Shown: positions 5,059 to 11,678 of the stretch, piece by piece
How the letters are laid out: each line of letters opens with the position of its first letter
Numbering within the stretch: position 1 is the first letter of the stretch
Origin: a virus
Length of the DNA stretch: 23,557 bases
IMG/VR virus record: IMGVR_UViG_3300047510_000931
Span: 1-23,557 of that record
Reading direction: 5' to 3' (one strand)
Notes under the pieces: generated by a model
Databases searched by the model: none
What the model saw: only the letters and a program-made list of their open reading frames with translations
What the model was told of the DNA's origin: nothing
Program-made: the position numbers and the translations under genes

Positions 5059-5070
5059 CTAATCAGTCAA
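5042..5070 (-). promoter_or_regulatory. Consensus promoter of the endolysin gene
   Basis: Minus strand -35 TTGACT (5065-5070), 17-nt spacer, -10 TATAAT (5042-5047). The -35 overlaps the gap just after the holin-like stop codon, and the -10 is in the hairpin loop at 5037-5050. Predicted start near 5035, with a leader of about 40 nt containing GGAAGGG. Confidence 0.8.
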
Positions 5071-5072
5071 AA

Positions 5073-5384
5073 TTACTGAGCTTGCTTATCTACTTTAGAA
5101 AACGCTGCATTGATTTCTTCTGCACTCAGCTTTCCATCGTCTAGGAATGAACGAGCTAGTCTTTCAACTACTGTTGCTACACCCAATAGTCCAGCCATGG
5201 TTACGGCTGTTAGAGTATTAATTCCTACTACGGCTCCTGCTCCAATTACTGAAAGTCCTGAAGCAGCAAACACTGCAACAATTCTTAAGAATATATTCCA
5301 TAGGTTTGTTACGGCTCCACCAATTGCTGTCTGTCCAGTTGCCTCATCAATAACTGTATAATCTGCTTCTTTCTTTCTTGCCAT
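5073..5384 (-). CDS. Holin-like membrane protein, 103 aa
   Basis: An N-terminal charged segment (MARKKEADYTVIDE) is followed by two hydrophobic segments (about residues 28-50, IFLRIVAVFAASGLSVIGAG, and 52-68, INTLTAVTMAGLLGVATVV). The cytoplasmic-type tail has the sequence DDGKLSAEEINAAF, which resembles one EF-hand loop-helix. Two helices with charged ends directly before a CHAP endolysin fit a class II holin. The GGAGG ribosome site is strong. Such EF-hand-tailed small membrane proteins are common in actinophage lysis cassettes. Which of the two neighbouring genes is the true holin cannot be told. Confidence 0.72.
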   Translation of the reverse strand: MARKKEADYTVIDEATGQTAIGGAVTNLWNIFLRIVAVFAASGLSVIGAGAVVGINTLTAVTMAGLLGVATVVERLARSFLDDGKLSAEEINAAFSKVDKQAQ

Positions 5385-5385
5385 A

Positions 5386-5592
5386 TTATTCCTCCTTTCT
5401 GAGGGGTATTGTTATAAGCCATACTGCTGTTACTGCTAGTGTAGCAATACCAACAATATCTCTTGCTGATCCTGTTAATGTTAGCCAGGCAATAAAGAAA
5501 CCAAGGAGAGTAAAGGCTTGTGCGATTACTTCAACTCCAGCATCTTTAAGCCATGTGAAGAATCCCTTCACAATTTTTTTGATTATTTTCAT
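5386..5592 (-). CDS. Second holin-like two-helix membrane protein, 68 aa
   Basis: A basic N-terminus (MKIIKKIVKGFF) precedes two hydrophobic stretches (about 20-38, EVIAQAFTLLGFFIAWLTL, and 43-60, RDIVGIATLAVTAVWLITI) and a charged tail RKEE. This topology is that of a short class II holin or antiholin. It sits 1 nt upstream of the other holin-like gene's leader and 1 nt downstream of the PA14 gene, with GGAGATAAA as its ribosome site. It is probably transcribed from the PA14 gene's promoter, since no own promoter is seen. Confidence 0.65.
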   Translation of the reverse strand: MKIIKKIVKGFFTWLKDAGVEVIAQAFTLLGFFIAWLTLTGSARDIVGIATLAVTAVWLITIPLRKEE

Positions 5593-5593
5593 T

Positions 5594-7729
5594 TTATCTC
5601 CTCATCCCAATAAGAGTGCTTGCAATCTGTGAAACTATTACGACTGGAATAATCACTTCTTGGGCTTTTTCTCTTTGATCGTCTGTCATGTCCATACCTA
5701 ATTCTGAGAAATTAGATAGGAGTTCTGTTACATCCACTGATAGTACCGCTCCAAGTGGGTCTTCTAAAAATTCTTCTGTCTGGACTTCTGTCGTTGCATC
5801 TGCTAGTGTAAATGGCATTGAGGAATCTCCTGCTTCTGCTGCTCTTTCTGCAAACTCCACAAATGCTGATGCTACCGCTGGATCCGCCTTCATGATTTCT
5901 GCTACTTTTGCAACCTCTGCCGAAGAAATACCAAGATCCTTTGCAATTTCTTGTTTAGCTTCTTGAGTTAGCGCTTTAAGTGTTTGGCTTACTGCTGCTG
6001 TTTGCTCTGGAGAAAGTTTAACTAACTTGTTATCCTTACTTGTTAGATTTGCAATAACACCAGATAAGTCTTCCTGTGTTCCGCTACCCTTTTCTGGTAT
6101 AAGTGCTGCTAACTCTGCATCCTTGATAGCTGGATCAATGTTTTCTGCTGGCTTGAAGTCTGGTCTTGGAAGTGGTTTAGGCTCAGGCATAGGCTCTATA
6201 GGTGGTTCTGGAGCTGGTTCTGGCTTAGGTTCAGGCTCTGGAGCTGGTTCTGGCTTAGGTTCTGGCTCTGGAGCTGGTTCTGGCTTAGGTTCAGGTTTTG
6301 GGTTTCCAATAGCACCATCTGGGTCAGGATTAGCAACTGGTGGTGTTGGCTCAGGCTTTGGCTCCTCTGCTGGCGGATCTGAAGGCTTAGGCTCTGGCTT
6401 AGGAGGTGGTGTTGGTTCTACAGCAGGTGGAGATGGTGCAGGCTGTGGCATATTTGCAAGAGCGACGGCAATAGCAGCAGCAACTCTCTGCTTTTCCTCA
6501 AAATCCCATTGAGAAATGTACTGTTCTTCTGCAGCAGTGATTGCATCATTCATATCGCTTATTGAATTGTTATAAGCTTCAACAGCACTATCTTTTGATA
6601 TTAATGCTGATGCTGTAGTTGACTGTGCAGTTTCATATGCAGTCTGTGCACTATCTTTTTCATCTTGGGCCTGATCTAAAACATCTTGCAAATCATTAAG
6701 GACTTCAACTTCTTGGTTATAAACATTTAACTTATCGTTATAAACATTTTGAGCTAAGTTTTTTTCTGACAAAGCGTTGTTATATGCATCAATCTGGGCT
6801 TGGGTTGGTCCTGATCCTGAAGAGAATGTATTTAGATTACAACTAAATCCTACTCCCCATCCACCAGTATAATCGCATCCAGCTCCTGTCCATCCTCCAG
6901 GAATAGCCCATCCAAGATGGTACGAGCCTGGACCACCACCGTTATACCACCATATTTCTACATCAAATGTCTTATCTTCAGTGACATCATATACTGGCGA
7001 GTAAGAACTCCAGCTAACTCCTTGCTCTACCCAGTTACTAATTACCAACTGACCATCAATATACATTTTGAATCCATCATCTGTATATCCTGCAAAGTAG
7101 GTGGATGTCCAGTGTGATGGTACTGTTATCTGCCCAGTAAACTTAACCACTATATTTTCATATCTATTGCCACAGACTGGTAATTGCATAGAGCTTGAAT
7201 TCCATGTGCCAGAACAAATTACACTATCAGGTACGGCTATACTTGGCCACACTCTTGCTAGGTTATATACTGTGTACTGTAGTCCTGATCCTCCAGCAGA
7301 TTGCATGTTTGACTGGGATGTTTGAAGGTTGATATTAGCTATGTCAAGTAGATCTCTGGCATCATTTTTATTTTGAAGGGCAGAATCAACAACTTCTTGC
7401 TGATCATTTAAATTAGATTGTGCAATATCTAGTTCATCTTGTGCACTATTTAATTCTGATAGGGCGCTTGCTTCTGCTGTAACTGCATTTTCATAGGCTA
7501 AAATTGAGGCATTACGGGCATTCTGAGCCTCTACAGCAGTGTCATATTTGTCTTCAGCTATGGAGATTAATTCTTGAGTTTTTGTCTTGTCTGTGAGGTT
7601 ATTAAGCTTGTTATTAAGGTCTTCTATCCTTTGTCCGCCCAAAGTTATAGGGTCATCAGCGCTGGCTGGGGATAAAAACAACCATCCAAATGCCAACGTT
7701 GAGGCTGTTATTATTCTTAATAATCTAAT
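5594..7729 (-). CDS. Secreted PA14-domain surface protein with coiled coils and Pro-rich stalk, probable ATT start
   Basis: About 711 residues from an ATT codon at 7729. GGAG lies 6 nt upstream and the product then begins with an ideal Sec signal (RLLRIITASTLAFGW...SPASA, cleavage near residue 24). Reading further upstream would translate a terminator hairpin. Order: coiled coil (35-143), PA14-like lectin domain (about 150-290, with GYTDDGFKMYIDGQLVISNW at 215-234), second coiled coil (310-420), Pro/Glu/Lys stalk (427-530), helical domain (530-685) and a C-terminal hydrophobic segment (VIIPVVIVSQIASTLIG) with basic end. PA14 domains bind glycans. The layout suggests a protein exported by the infected cell, anchored at the membrane and crossing the wall. 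A virion fibre is less likely because of the signal peptide. Confidence 0.8.
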   Translation of the reverse strand: MRLLRIITASTLAFGWLFLSPASADDPITLGGQRIEDLNNKLNNLTDKTKTQELISIAEDKYDTAVEAQNARNASILAYENAVTAEASALSELNSAQDELDIAQSNLNDQQEVVDSALQNKNDARDLLDIANINLQTSQSNMQSAGGSGLQYTVYNLARVWPSIAVPDSVICSGTWNSSSMQLPVCGNRYENIVVKFTGQITVPSHWTSTYFAGYTDDGFKMYIDGQLVISNWVEQGVSWSSYSPVYDVTEDKTFDVEIWWYNGGGPGSYHLGWAIPGGWTGAGCDYTGGWGVGFSCNLNTFSSGSGPTQAQIDAYNNALSEKNLAQNVYNDKLNVYNQEVEVLNDLQDVLDQAQDEKDSAQTAYETAQSTTASALISKDSAVEAYNNSISDMNDAITAAEEQYISQWDFEEKQRVAAAIAVALANMPQPAPSPPAVEPTPPPKPEPKPSDPPAEEPKPEPTPPVANPDPDGAIGNPKPEPKPEPAPEPEPKPEPAPEPEPKPEPAPEPPIEPMPEPKPLPRPDFKPAENIDPAIKDAELAALIPEKGSGTQEDLSGVIANLTSKDNKLVKLSPEQTAAVSQTLKALTQEAKQEIAKDLGISSAEVAKVAEIMKADPAVASAFVEFAERAAEAGDSSMPFTLADATTEVQTEEFLEDPLGAVLSVDVTELLSNFSELGMDMTDDQREKAQEVIIPVVIVSQIASTLIGMRR
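6211..6300. repeat. Three tandem 30-nt repeats coding for a Pro/Glu/Lys stalk
   Basis: Units at 6211-6240, 6241-6270 and 6271-6300 differ at only a few bases. They encode the decapeptide-like pattern PEPKPEPAPE in the wall-spanning stalk of the PA14 protein. Such repeats change in number by slippage and set stalk length. Confidence 0.85.
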
Positions 7730-7754
7730 TTTCCTCTCCGTGTTAACTAATATA

Positions 7755-7763
7755 ATTATATCA
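7755..7763 (-). promoter_or_regulatory. Extended -10 promoter of the PA14 gene
   Basis: TGATATAAT on the minus strand (TGA 7761-7763, TATAAT 7755-7760), immediately downstream of the PstS terminator. No -35 match is present at 17 nt (CCCCCT), so the extended -10 would have to carry recognition. Predicted start is near 7748, about 19 nt before the ATT codon. Confidence 0.6.
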
Positions 7764-7776
7764 TTTGGATATAAAA

Positions 7777-7801
7777 AAGGGGGCAGATTAACTGCCCCCT
7801 T
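7777..7801 (-). terminator. Rho-independent terminator of the PstS-like gene
   Basis: Ten-bp stem AAGGGGGCAG/CTGCCCCCTT with a 5-nt loop, followed on the minus strand by a T run (TTTTTTATAT). It begins about 11 nt after the PstS stop. Confidence 0.9.
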
Positions 7802-7811
7802 CAAATGTATA

Positions 7812-8858
7812 TTATTTGCTAGATATCTCTGATATCCTTGCTTTTGCAAACTTTAGCATTGAGCCTCTTATTGGAGAATATCCGAGATCCTCTGCTTTTT
7901 TGCCACAAGAATCTACCATGAAATTAAAGAACTTTTTTACTGTATCGTTCTTAGAGTTCTTTTCCTTATAGGCTATTCCGTAAGTAAAAGTAGATATATT
8001 ATAGGATAGCTTATTAGGGTTCTTATAGTTTATTTTAACCGCCCCACTCTTATCTGCAACAAAATCTCCAAGAAATACAGATGCTGCTGCGGTGGTTGGT
8101 TGCATAAATCTTCCAGCTTCATTTTCAACAGAAATTGTTTTTAGATCTCTTGCATAAGATATTTCATTATATCCTATAGATCCGTTTGTAGTACTCTGAA
8201 CCATTGCAACTCCATGTGATCCAGAAGCGCTATTCATATAAACAGATTTGTTTATATCTCCAGGGAATACTGTTACAAAGTTTTTATTTCCTGGCTTAGT
8301 CCATATAGTTGGAGCAACGGCATTAAGGTATGAGGTGAATACTTCTGATGTTCCAGATCCATCCATACGGTACACAACTCGAATCTTCGTTGCTGGTATC
8401 TTAGGCAGTCTTGTACCTATCATGTTTTCTTTTAATATCTGTGGATCATTCCACATTGTTATTTGTCCTGCAAAAACTTTAGCTAGGGTATTTCTGCTCA
8501 TCTTAATATTAATTTTGTACCCATCAAGCCTATAAATGATTCCAATTGGTCCTGCTACAAGCGGTACATATACAAACTCTTTTGTTGGCCTAGGTTCTGA
8601 CCCAGAGTAAGGAACATCTGACATAGCAAAATCTGTTATCCCATTGGTAAACATATTCTTACCTGCCCCAGACCCATTTGGACCATATGAAATAGAGTCT
8701 CCTGTAGATTTAAGAAATTCGACCCTACATCTGTCTACAAAATTAGCAGAGAATGTGGATCCAGCACCTGTAAGGTTATCGGCATGTGAAGTAGTAATAA
8801 AAAAAGCATTAGCTAAAATTGCTAATGCTAAAGGTATGATAATAGATTTTATTTTCAT
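7812..8858 (-). CDS. pstS: Phosphate-binding PstS-like secreted protein
   Basis: 348 residues with a Sec signal peptide (MKIKSIIIPLALAILANAFF...SHA, cut near residue 26). The mature chain has PstS signatures: LTGAGSTFSANFVDRC at its start, GPNGSGAGKNMF, DFAMSDVPYSG, KVFAGQITMWNDP, YRMDGSGTSEVFTSYL and SGSHGVAMVQSTTNGSIGY. These loops bind phosphate in the periplasmic-binding fold. PstS feeds the host PstCAB importer and is a known auxiliary gene of marine phages; here it would keep phosphate flowing during infection. There is no Cys in the signal peptide, so no lipid anchor as usual for Gram-positive PstS. The ATG follows the -10 by 6 nt with no ribosome site, so the mRNA looks leaderless. 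Terminators lie on both sides. Confidence 0.92.
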   Translation of the reverse strand: MKIKSIIIPLALAILANAFFITTSHADNLTGAGSTFSANFVDRCRVEFLKSTGDSISYGPNGSGAGKNMFTNGITDFAMSDVPYSGSEPRPTKEFVYVPLVAGPIGIIYRLDGYKINIKMSRNTLAKVFAGQITMWNDPQILKENMIGTRLPKIPATKIRVVYRMDGSGTSEVFTSYLNAVAPTIWTKPGNKNFVTVFPGDINKSVYMNSASGSHGVAMVQSTTNGSIGYNEISYARDLKTISVENEAGRFMQPTTAAASVFLGDFVADKSGAVKINYKNPNKLSYNISTFTYGIAYKEKNSKNDTVKKFFNFMVDSCGKKAEDLGYSPIRGSMLKFAKARISEISSK

Positions 8859-8864
8859 ATATTA

Positions 8865-8873
8865 ATCATATCA
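8865..8873 (-). promoter_or_regulatory. Extended -10 promoter of pstS, leaderless configuration
   Basis: TGATATGAT on the minus strand (TATGAT 8865-8870, TGA 8871-8873), then 6 nt to the ATG at 8858. No good -35 is seen. No PhoB/PhoP box can be recognised by eye in the 60 nt upstream. Confidence 0.58.
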
Positions 8874-8927
8874 AATAAATATTCTGAACTTAGCCTAAAT
8901 TGGTTAACTGAGTATGAATATAAAGTA

Positions 8928-8957
8928 AATGGGGGACGAATTTCTCCGTCCCCCATT
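8928..8957 (-). terminator. Terminator after the S-layer-like gene
   Basis: Eleven-bp stem AATGGGGGACG/CGTCCCCCATT with an 8-nt loop, followed on the minus strand by TACTTTATATT. It lies 14 nt after the stop at 8971 and insulates the pstS gene from the strong upstream promoter. Confidence 0.82.
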
Positions 8958-8970
8958 ATGTTAAGCAGAA

Positions 8971-10098
8971 TTACTTAACTAGTGTAACCTTAGCCTTTGG
9001 ATTCTTTGCATTCCACTTCTTAGCGAGTGCATTGAATGATGCCTTGATCTTTGCAAGCTCTGCTGCATTATTTGACTTGAGCTTTGCAATTTCTGCAGTT
9101 GCATCTGCAAGTGCCTTGTCTGATGCGAGCTTCGCTGAAACTGCTTCTGACTTAAGCTTTGCAATCTCTGCTTCTGCTGCCAATTTAGCTGTTGCTGCTG
9201 CTGCCTTCTCTGCTGCGAGAGCTGTGGCTGCTACTGTTGCATCTGCTGCACGTCCTGCTTTCTCTGCTGCGAGAGCTGCTGCAGATGCTGCAAGCTCTCC
9301 AACAAGATCACGAACTGCGACTGACTTTACAACGCTTGATACTGGTGTATTAAATCCAGCAACTGTTGCTGCAATGTCTCCTGTTGCTGCTGAAACAACC
9401 AATGTGGTTGTACCAGTAGTAGGAAGTGTTACCTTGAATTCTGCTGAACCAAAGTTTGTTAGTGTAGCACCTGTTGTAGCAGTTGTTGTATCAACAGTGC
9501 CATTCACAATGAGTGCTGTGAGTGTCTTACCAGAAATCTTGTTTCCGAATACGTCTGTAGCAGTTGCTGTAACTGTTACTACGCTTGATGTTGATCCAGA
9601 ATCATTTCCAGTAAGTGCTACTGTGTTGATCTTTCCTGCTGTACCCTGTACATAGTATGTAAGAGTTGTGCCACCGTTGTTAATCACAACTGTACCGACT
9701 GCTGTTGTCTTTGTATAAACATAGAATGTAGCAGTTGTGCCAGTACCTGTTGCAATTGTAGTTGAAGCAGATCCTGATGCTGCAGTAACTGGTGCTGCTG
9801 CAGTAGCGGTTGCTAGAACGATTGTTGCATTTGTAGCAGTTGCTGATACGCTTGTACCAGTATCAACTGTTGCAACAAACTTTACAACGTCGCCATCTTC
9901 GATAGAGTTATCTTCTGGGACTGGACGTGTAATTGCTGTTGCTGCTGATGTGCCAGTAGTAACGGTTGTCCATGTTGTTGAACCACCTGATACTGCACCT
10001 GTTGATGTTGCAACTGTCATTGGAGCCGCTGATGCTGGAGCCACAGCAAGAACTGTTGCGCCAAGTACAGAAGCGACTAGAATTGATAGTTTCTTCAT
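8971..10098 (-). CDS. Secreted Ala/Thr-rich Ig-like surface (S-layer-like) protein
   Basis: 375 residues. Signal peptide MKKLSILVASVLGATVLAVA...ASA, cut at about 24. The mature part (25-255) is made of beta-rich Thr/Ala/Val/Ser segments. It includes SVVTVTATATDVFGNKISGKTLTALI, a bacterial Ig-like (Big) pattern. Residues 262-345 form an Ala-rich coiled coil with repeats AALAAEKA and AEIAKLKS, and the basic C-terminus reads AKKWNAKNPKAKVTLVK. No sortase motif or C-terminal membrane anchor is present. Base and codon use are clearly more GC-rich than the neighbours, so recent capture from the host is likely. Probable role: coat of the cell surface, or masking of a receptor. The GAAGAGG ribosome site is about 13 nt from the ATG. 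It has its own consensus promoter. Confidence 0.82.
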   Translation of the reverse strand: MKKLSILVASVLGATVLAVAPASAAPMTVATSTGAVSGGSTTWTTVTTGTSAATAITRPVPEDNSIEDGDVVKFVATVDTGTSVSATATNATIVLATATAAAPVTAASGSASTTIATGTGTTATFYVYTKTTAVGTVVINNGGTTLTYYVQGTAGKINTVALTGNDSGSTSSVVTVTATATDVFGNKISGKTLTALIVNGTVDTTTATTGATLTNFGSAEFKVTLPTTGTTTLVVSAATGDIAATVAGFNTPVSSVVKSVAVRDLVGELAASAAALAAEKAGRAADATVAATALAAEKAAAATAKLAAEAEIAKLKSEAVSAKLASDKALADATAEIAKLKSNNAAELAKIKASFNALAKKWNAKNPKAKVTLVK

Positions 10099-10163
10099 AT
10101 TTGTTTTATTTCCTCTTCAATTGATTTGGTTTATATGTGAGCTTATTTCCCACACAAGTCTTA

Positions 10164-10192
10164 ATCATACCAAAAGTACGGATTTGAGTCAA
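10164..10192 (-). promoter_or_regulatory. Consensus promoter of the S-layer-like gene
   Basis: Minus strand -35 TTGACT (10187-10192), 17-nt spacer, -10 TATGAT (10164-10169). It begins 4 nt before the stop of the upstream gene. Predicted start near 10157 gives a leader of about 58 nt. Confidence 0.8.
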
Positions 10193-10195
10193 ATC

Positions 10196-10486
10196 CTACT
10201 CTGGCCATTTTCCGTCAATTACCATCATGGCAATTGCGCTATAGTTCAGATCATCAATAAATGACTCTCTGAGCGTTTCAAACTGCGGCTTATCGTTTTT
10301 TCTGACAAAGAAAAGGTTTTTAATTCTTTCAAACTTGTCGTGCTTTCTTACGATTAAGCCATTCAGAGCCCCTCCTGGAGCTGATGAAATATTCTTTGGG
10401 CCGTAATCCCTATGCTTTCTAATTAGCAAGGTATAGGCTTCATCAAAAATCTTCTTTACTTCTTTTTCAAATTCTACCTCAGTCAT
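10196..10486 (-). CDS. DUF1599 / nucleotide-modification-associated domain protein
   Basis: 96 residues with the order FDEAYTLLIRKHRDYGPKN, GGALNGLIVRKHDKFERIKNL and ETLRESFIDDLNYSAIAMMV. The K-x-x-D-Y-G-x-x-N, R-x-x-D-K-x-x-R and D-D-x-x-Y-x-x-I motifs mark DUF1599 (Nucleotide modification associated domain 1). This is an all-alpha family related by fold to MazG-type NTP pyrophosphohydrolases. In phages it is linked to control or modification of nucleotide pools. The substrate is unknown. It overlaps the upstream gene by 8 nt, and it is the last gene of the transcript that includes WhiB and the Ntn protease. Confidence 0.8.
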   Translation of the reverse strand: MTEVEFEKEVKKIFDEAYTLLIRKHRDYGPKNISSAPGGALNGLIVRKHDKFERIKNLFFVRKNDKPQFETLRESFIDDLNYSAIAMMVIDGKWPE

Positions 10487-10685
10487 TTGATTCTGTCAAC
10501 ATTTCTGCTACGCTATTAAAATGAGTCATGAATCTATTTATAGTAAAACTCACATACTTCTCAGCACGATCTAAGTTTTCTAACATAACTTCTTGGTCTT
10601 CTGGGTCGCTAGAATTCTCAAAGAACTCTGCTCCAAACTCCGCTACTACTTTCTTAACAATTACTTCTAAGTCGTCGTAATTCAT
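10479..10685 (-). CDS. Hypothetical acidic helical protein, 68 aa
   Basis: Start set at ATG 10685 (MNYDDLEVIVKK), which overlaps the protease stop as ATGA. A longer in-frame reading has no coupling support. The protein is acidic and helical (EFGAEFFENSSDPEDQEVML, FTINRFMTHFNSVAEML). No family recognised. Position between protease and DUF1599 genes gives no specific clue. Confidence 0.62.
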   Translation of the reverse strand: MNYDDLEVIVKKVVAEFGAEFFENSSDPEDQEVMLENLDRAEKYVSFTINRFMTHFNSVAEMLTESND

Positions 10686-11221
10686 TTTGTGTGTAATACC
10701 TCCACTACGTCTATAGGCCCCATACATGAGGTTGAATATTTAGTTGCTGCATCAACAGCTATTCTTACTCTTTTCTTACCATCTGACCAAGCCTCTGTAG
10801 AATGCAAAGAACCGTATGCATACTCTGAACCGCTTCCAACCGATAGATGGTTTGTTGCAAATCTTGTCATCGACATTACACCCGCATCATGTTCATACAT
10901 TAATCCGTTTACGACAATGATCATGCCAAAATCTGCTTCTTTATCCTGCGTACTGAACACAAAATGCTCGTCGTAGAATTCTTTAAGTGATTTGGTAAAT
11001 TCATTTAACATGAACTTATCTGTATCTTTTTTTGGTGCTGGGGGTACAAAGTTATACATAACCTTTTCGCCATCCATGCTTCCGTAGTATCCAAAAAGAT
11101 ACTGTCCAGTCTTCCAAACTTTTGGGTGAGCTAACGGCAATATAATATTGCTATCAGATGCACCTCTGTCACCTGCAATGTATGAACCTTTTGAATTTAC
11201 TACCGCAACTATGCAGGTCAT
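10682..11221 (-). CDS. Ntn-hydrolase of the proteasome beta / HslV superfamily
   Basis: 179 residues beginning MTCIVAVV. After loss of Met, Thr1 would be the free nucleophile. Asp17 (in GDRGAS) and Lys33 (in HPKVWK) fall exactly where the 20S beta subunit and HslV have their catalytic Asp17 and Lys33. A GSGS motif (VGSGSEYAYGSL) and AVDAATKYST follow as in the family. There is no propeptide, as in HslV. No alpha subunit or ATPase (HslU, Mpa) is nearby, so it either forms a self-assembled peptidase or acts with host factors. Role could be maturation of virion proteins or removal of host proteins (inference). Starts with a 4-nt overlap with the preceding gene. Confidence 0.85.
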   Translation of the reverse strand: MTCIVAVVNSKGSYIAGDRGASDSNIILPLAHPKVWKTGQYLFGYYGSMDGEKVMYNFVPPAPKKDTDKFMLNEFTKSLKEFYDEHFVFSTQDKEADFGMIIVVNGLMYEHDAGVMSMTRFATNHLSVGSGSEYAYGSLHSTEAWSDGKKRVRIAVDAATKYSTSCMGPIDVVEVLHTK

Positions 11222-11442
11222 TTATTAATCCATTCCACGATTTTTCTAAAATCGCTGTTAATTGTTGTCAACCTACCCATTATACTAATAATAAATAGAG
11301 TTGTCAATACTGGAAATGGATCACCTGTATCATTAATAATCCTACTAAATAGCTCAATGGTTGACCATATAATTAATCCTAGCCATGAAAATACTGCTAT
11401 TAATAATCCTATTACATACCCTAACTTCTCAAACTTATTCAT
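11218..11442 (-). CDS. Small membrane protein, 74 aa
   Basis: Two hydrophobic helices (about 9-31, IGLLIAVFSWLGLIIWSTIEL, and 45-58, VLTTLFIISIMG) with a short loop ending in GDPFP, and a C-terminal tail NSDFRKIVEWINK. No family recognised. ATG overlaps the upstream stop by 4 nt and its stop overlaps the protease start by 4 nt, so its translation is coupled on both sides. Coupling with the protease may mean a membrane partner, but this is speculative. Confidence 0.62.
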   Translation of the reverse strand: MNKFEKLGYVIGLLIAVFSWLGLIIWSTIELFSRIINDTGDPFPVLTTLFIISIMGRLTTINSDFRKIVEWINK

Positions 11443-11678
11443 ATAAGTAACTCACTCGCCACTATTTCTTCGCCTATATATTTCTTATTTAATACATAAT
11501 CTTTCACTAATTCCGACCCACTCTGCCTTCCAGCAATAACTATTGCCCATCTAGGCTCATATCCAGAAGCTAAGCATGTCTCGCAAAGCATTAGATTAAT
11601 AGTCGGTATTAAGTTTGATTTAACTGCGTTAATTTTGTTTCTTGCTATACTGCAACTATAGCAAAGGATCTTGTCCAT
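11439..11678 (-). CDS. Zinc-binding-type hypothetical protein, 79 aa
   Basis: Two CxxC pairs, CYSC at residues 6-9 and CETC at 32-35, fit a single zinc-ribbon site. The C-terminal half (WAIVIAGRQSGSELVKDYV) resembles nothing known. Overlaps its upstream neighbour by 23 nt and the downstream one by 4 nt. Probably a small nucleic-acid-binding or protein-interaction module; no specific role. Confidence 0.62.
   Translation of the reverse strand: MDKILCYSCSIARNKINAVKSNLIPTINLMLCETCLASGYEPRWAIVIAGRQSGSELVKDYVLNKKYIGEEIVASELLI

Noticed and set aside
6027-6512. Plus-strand 161-codon Gly/Ser-rich frame
   Set aside because: It is the antisense of the PEPKPEP stalk repeats of the PA14 protein; the Gly-Ser pattern follows from the repeat.
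9032-10264. Two long plus-strand frames opposite the S-layer-like gene (207 and 175 codons)
   Set aside because: They are the reverse-complement shadow of an Ala/Thr-rich gene, give low-complexity Ala/Val/Ser proteins, and lack ribosome sites. The minus-strand gene has a signal peptide, promoter and terminator.
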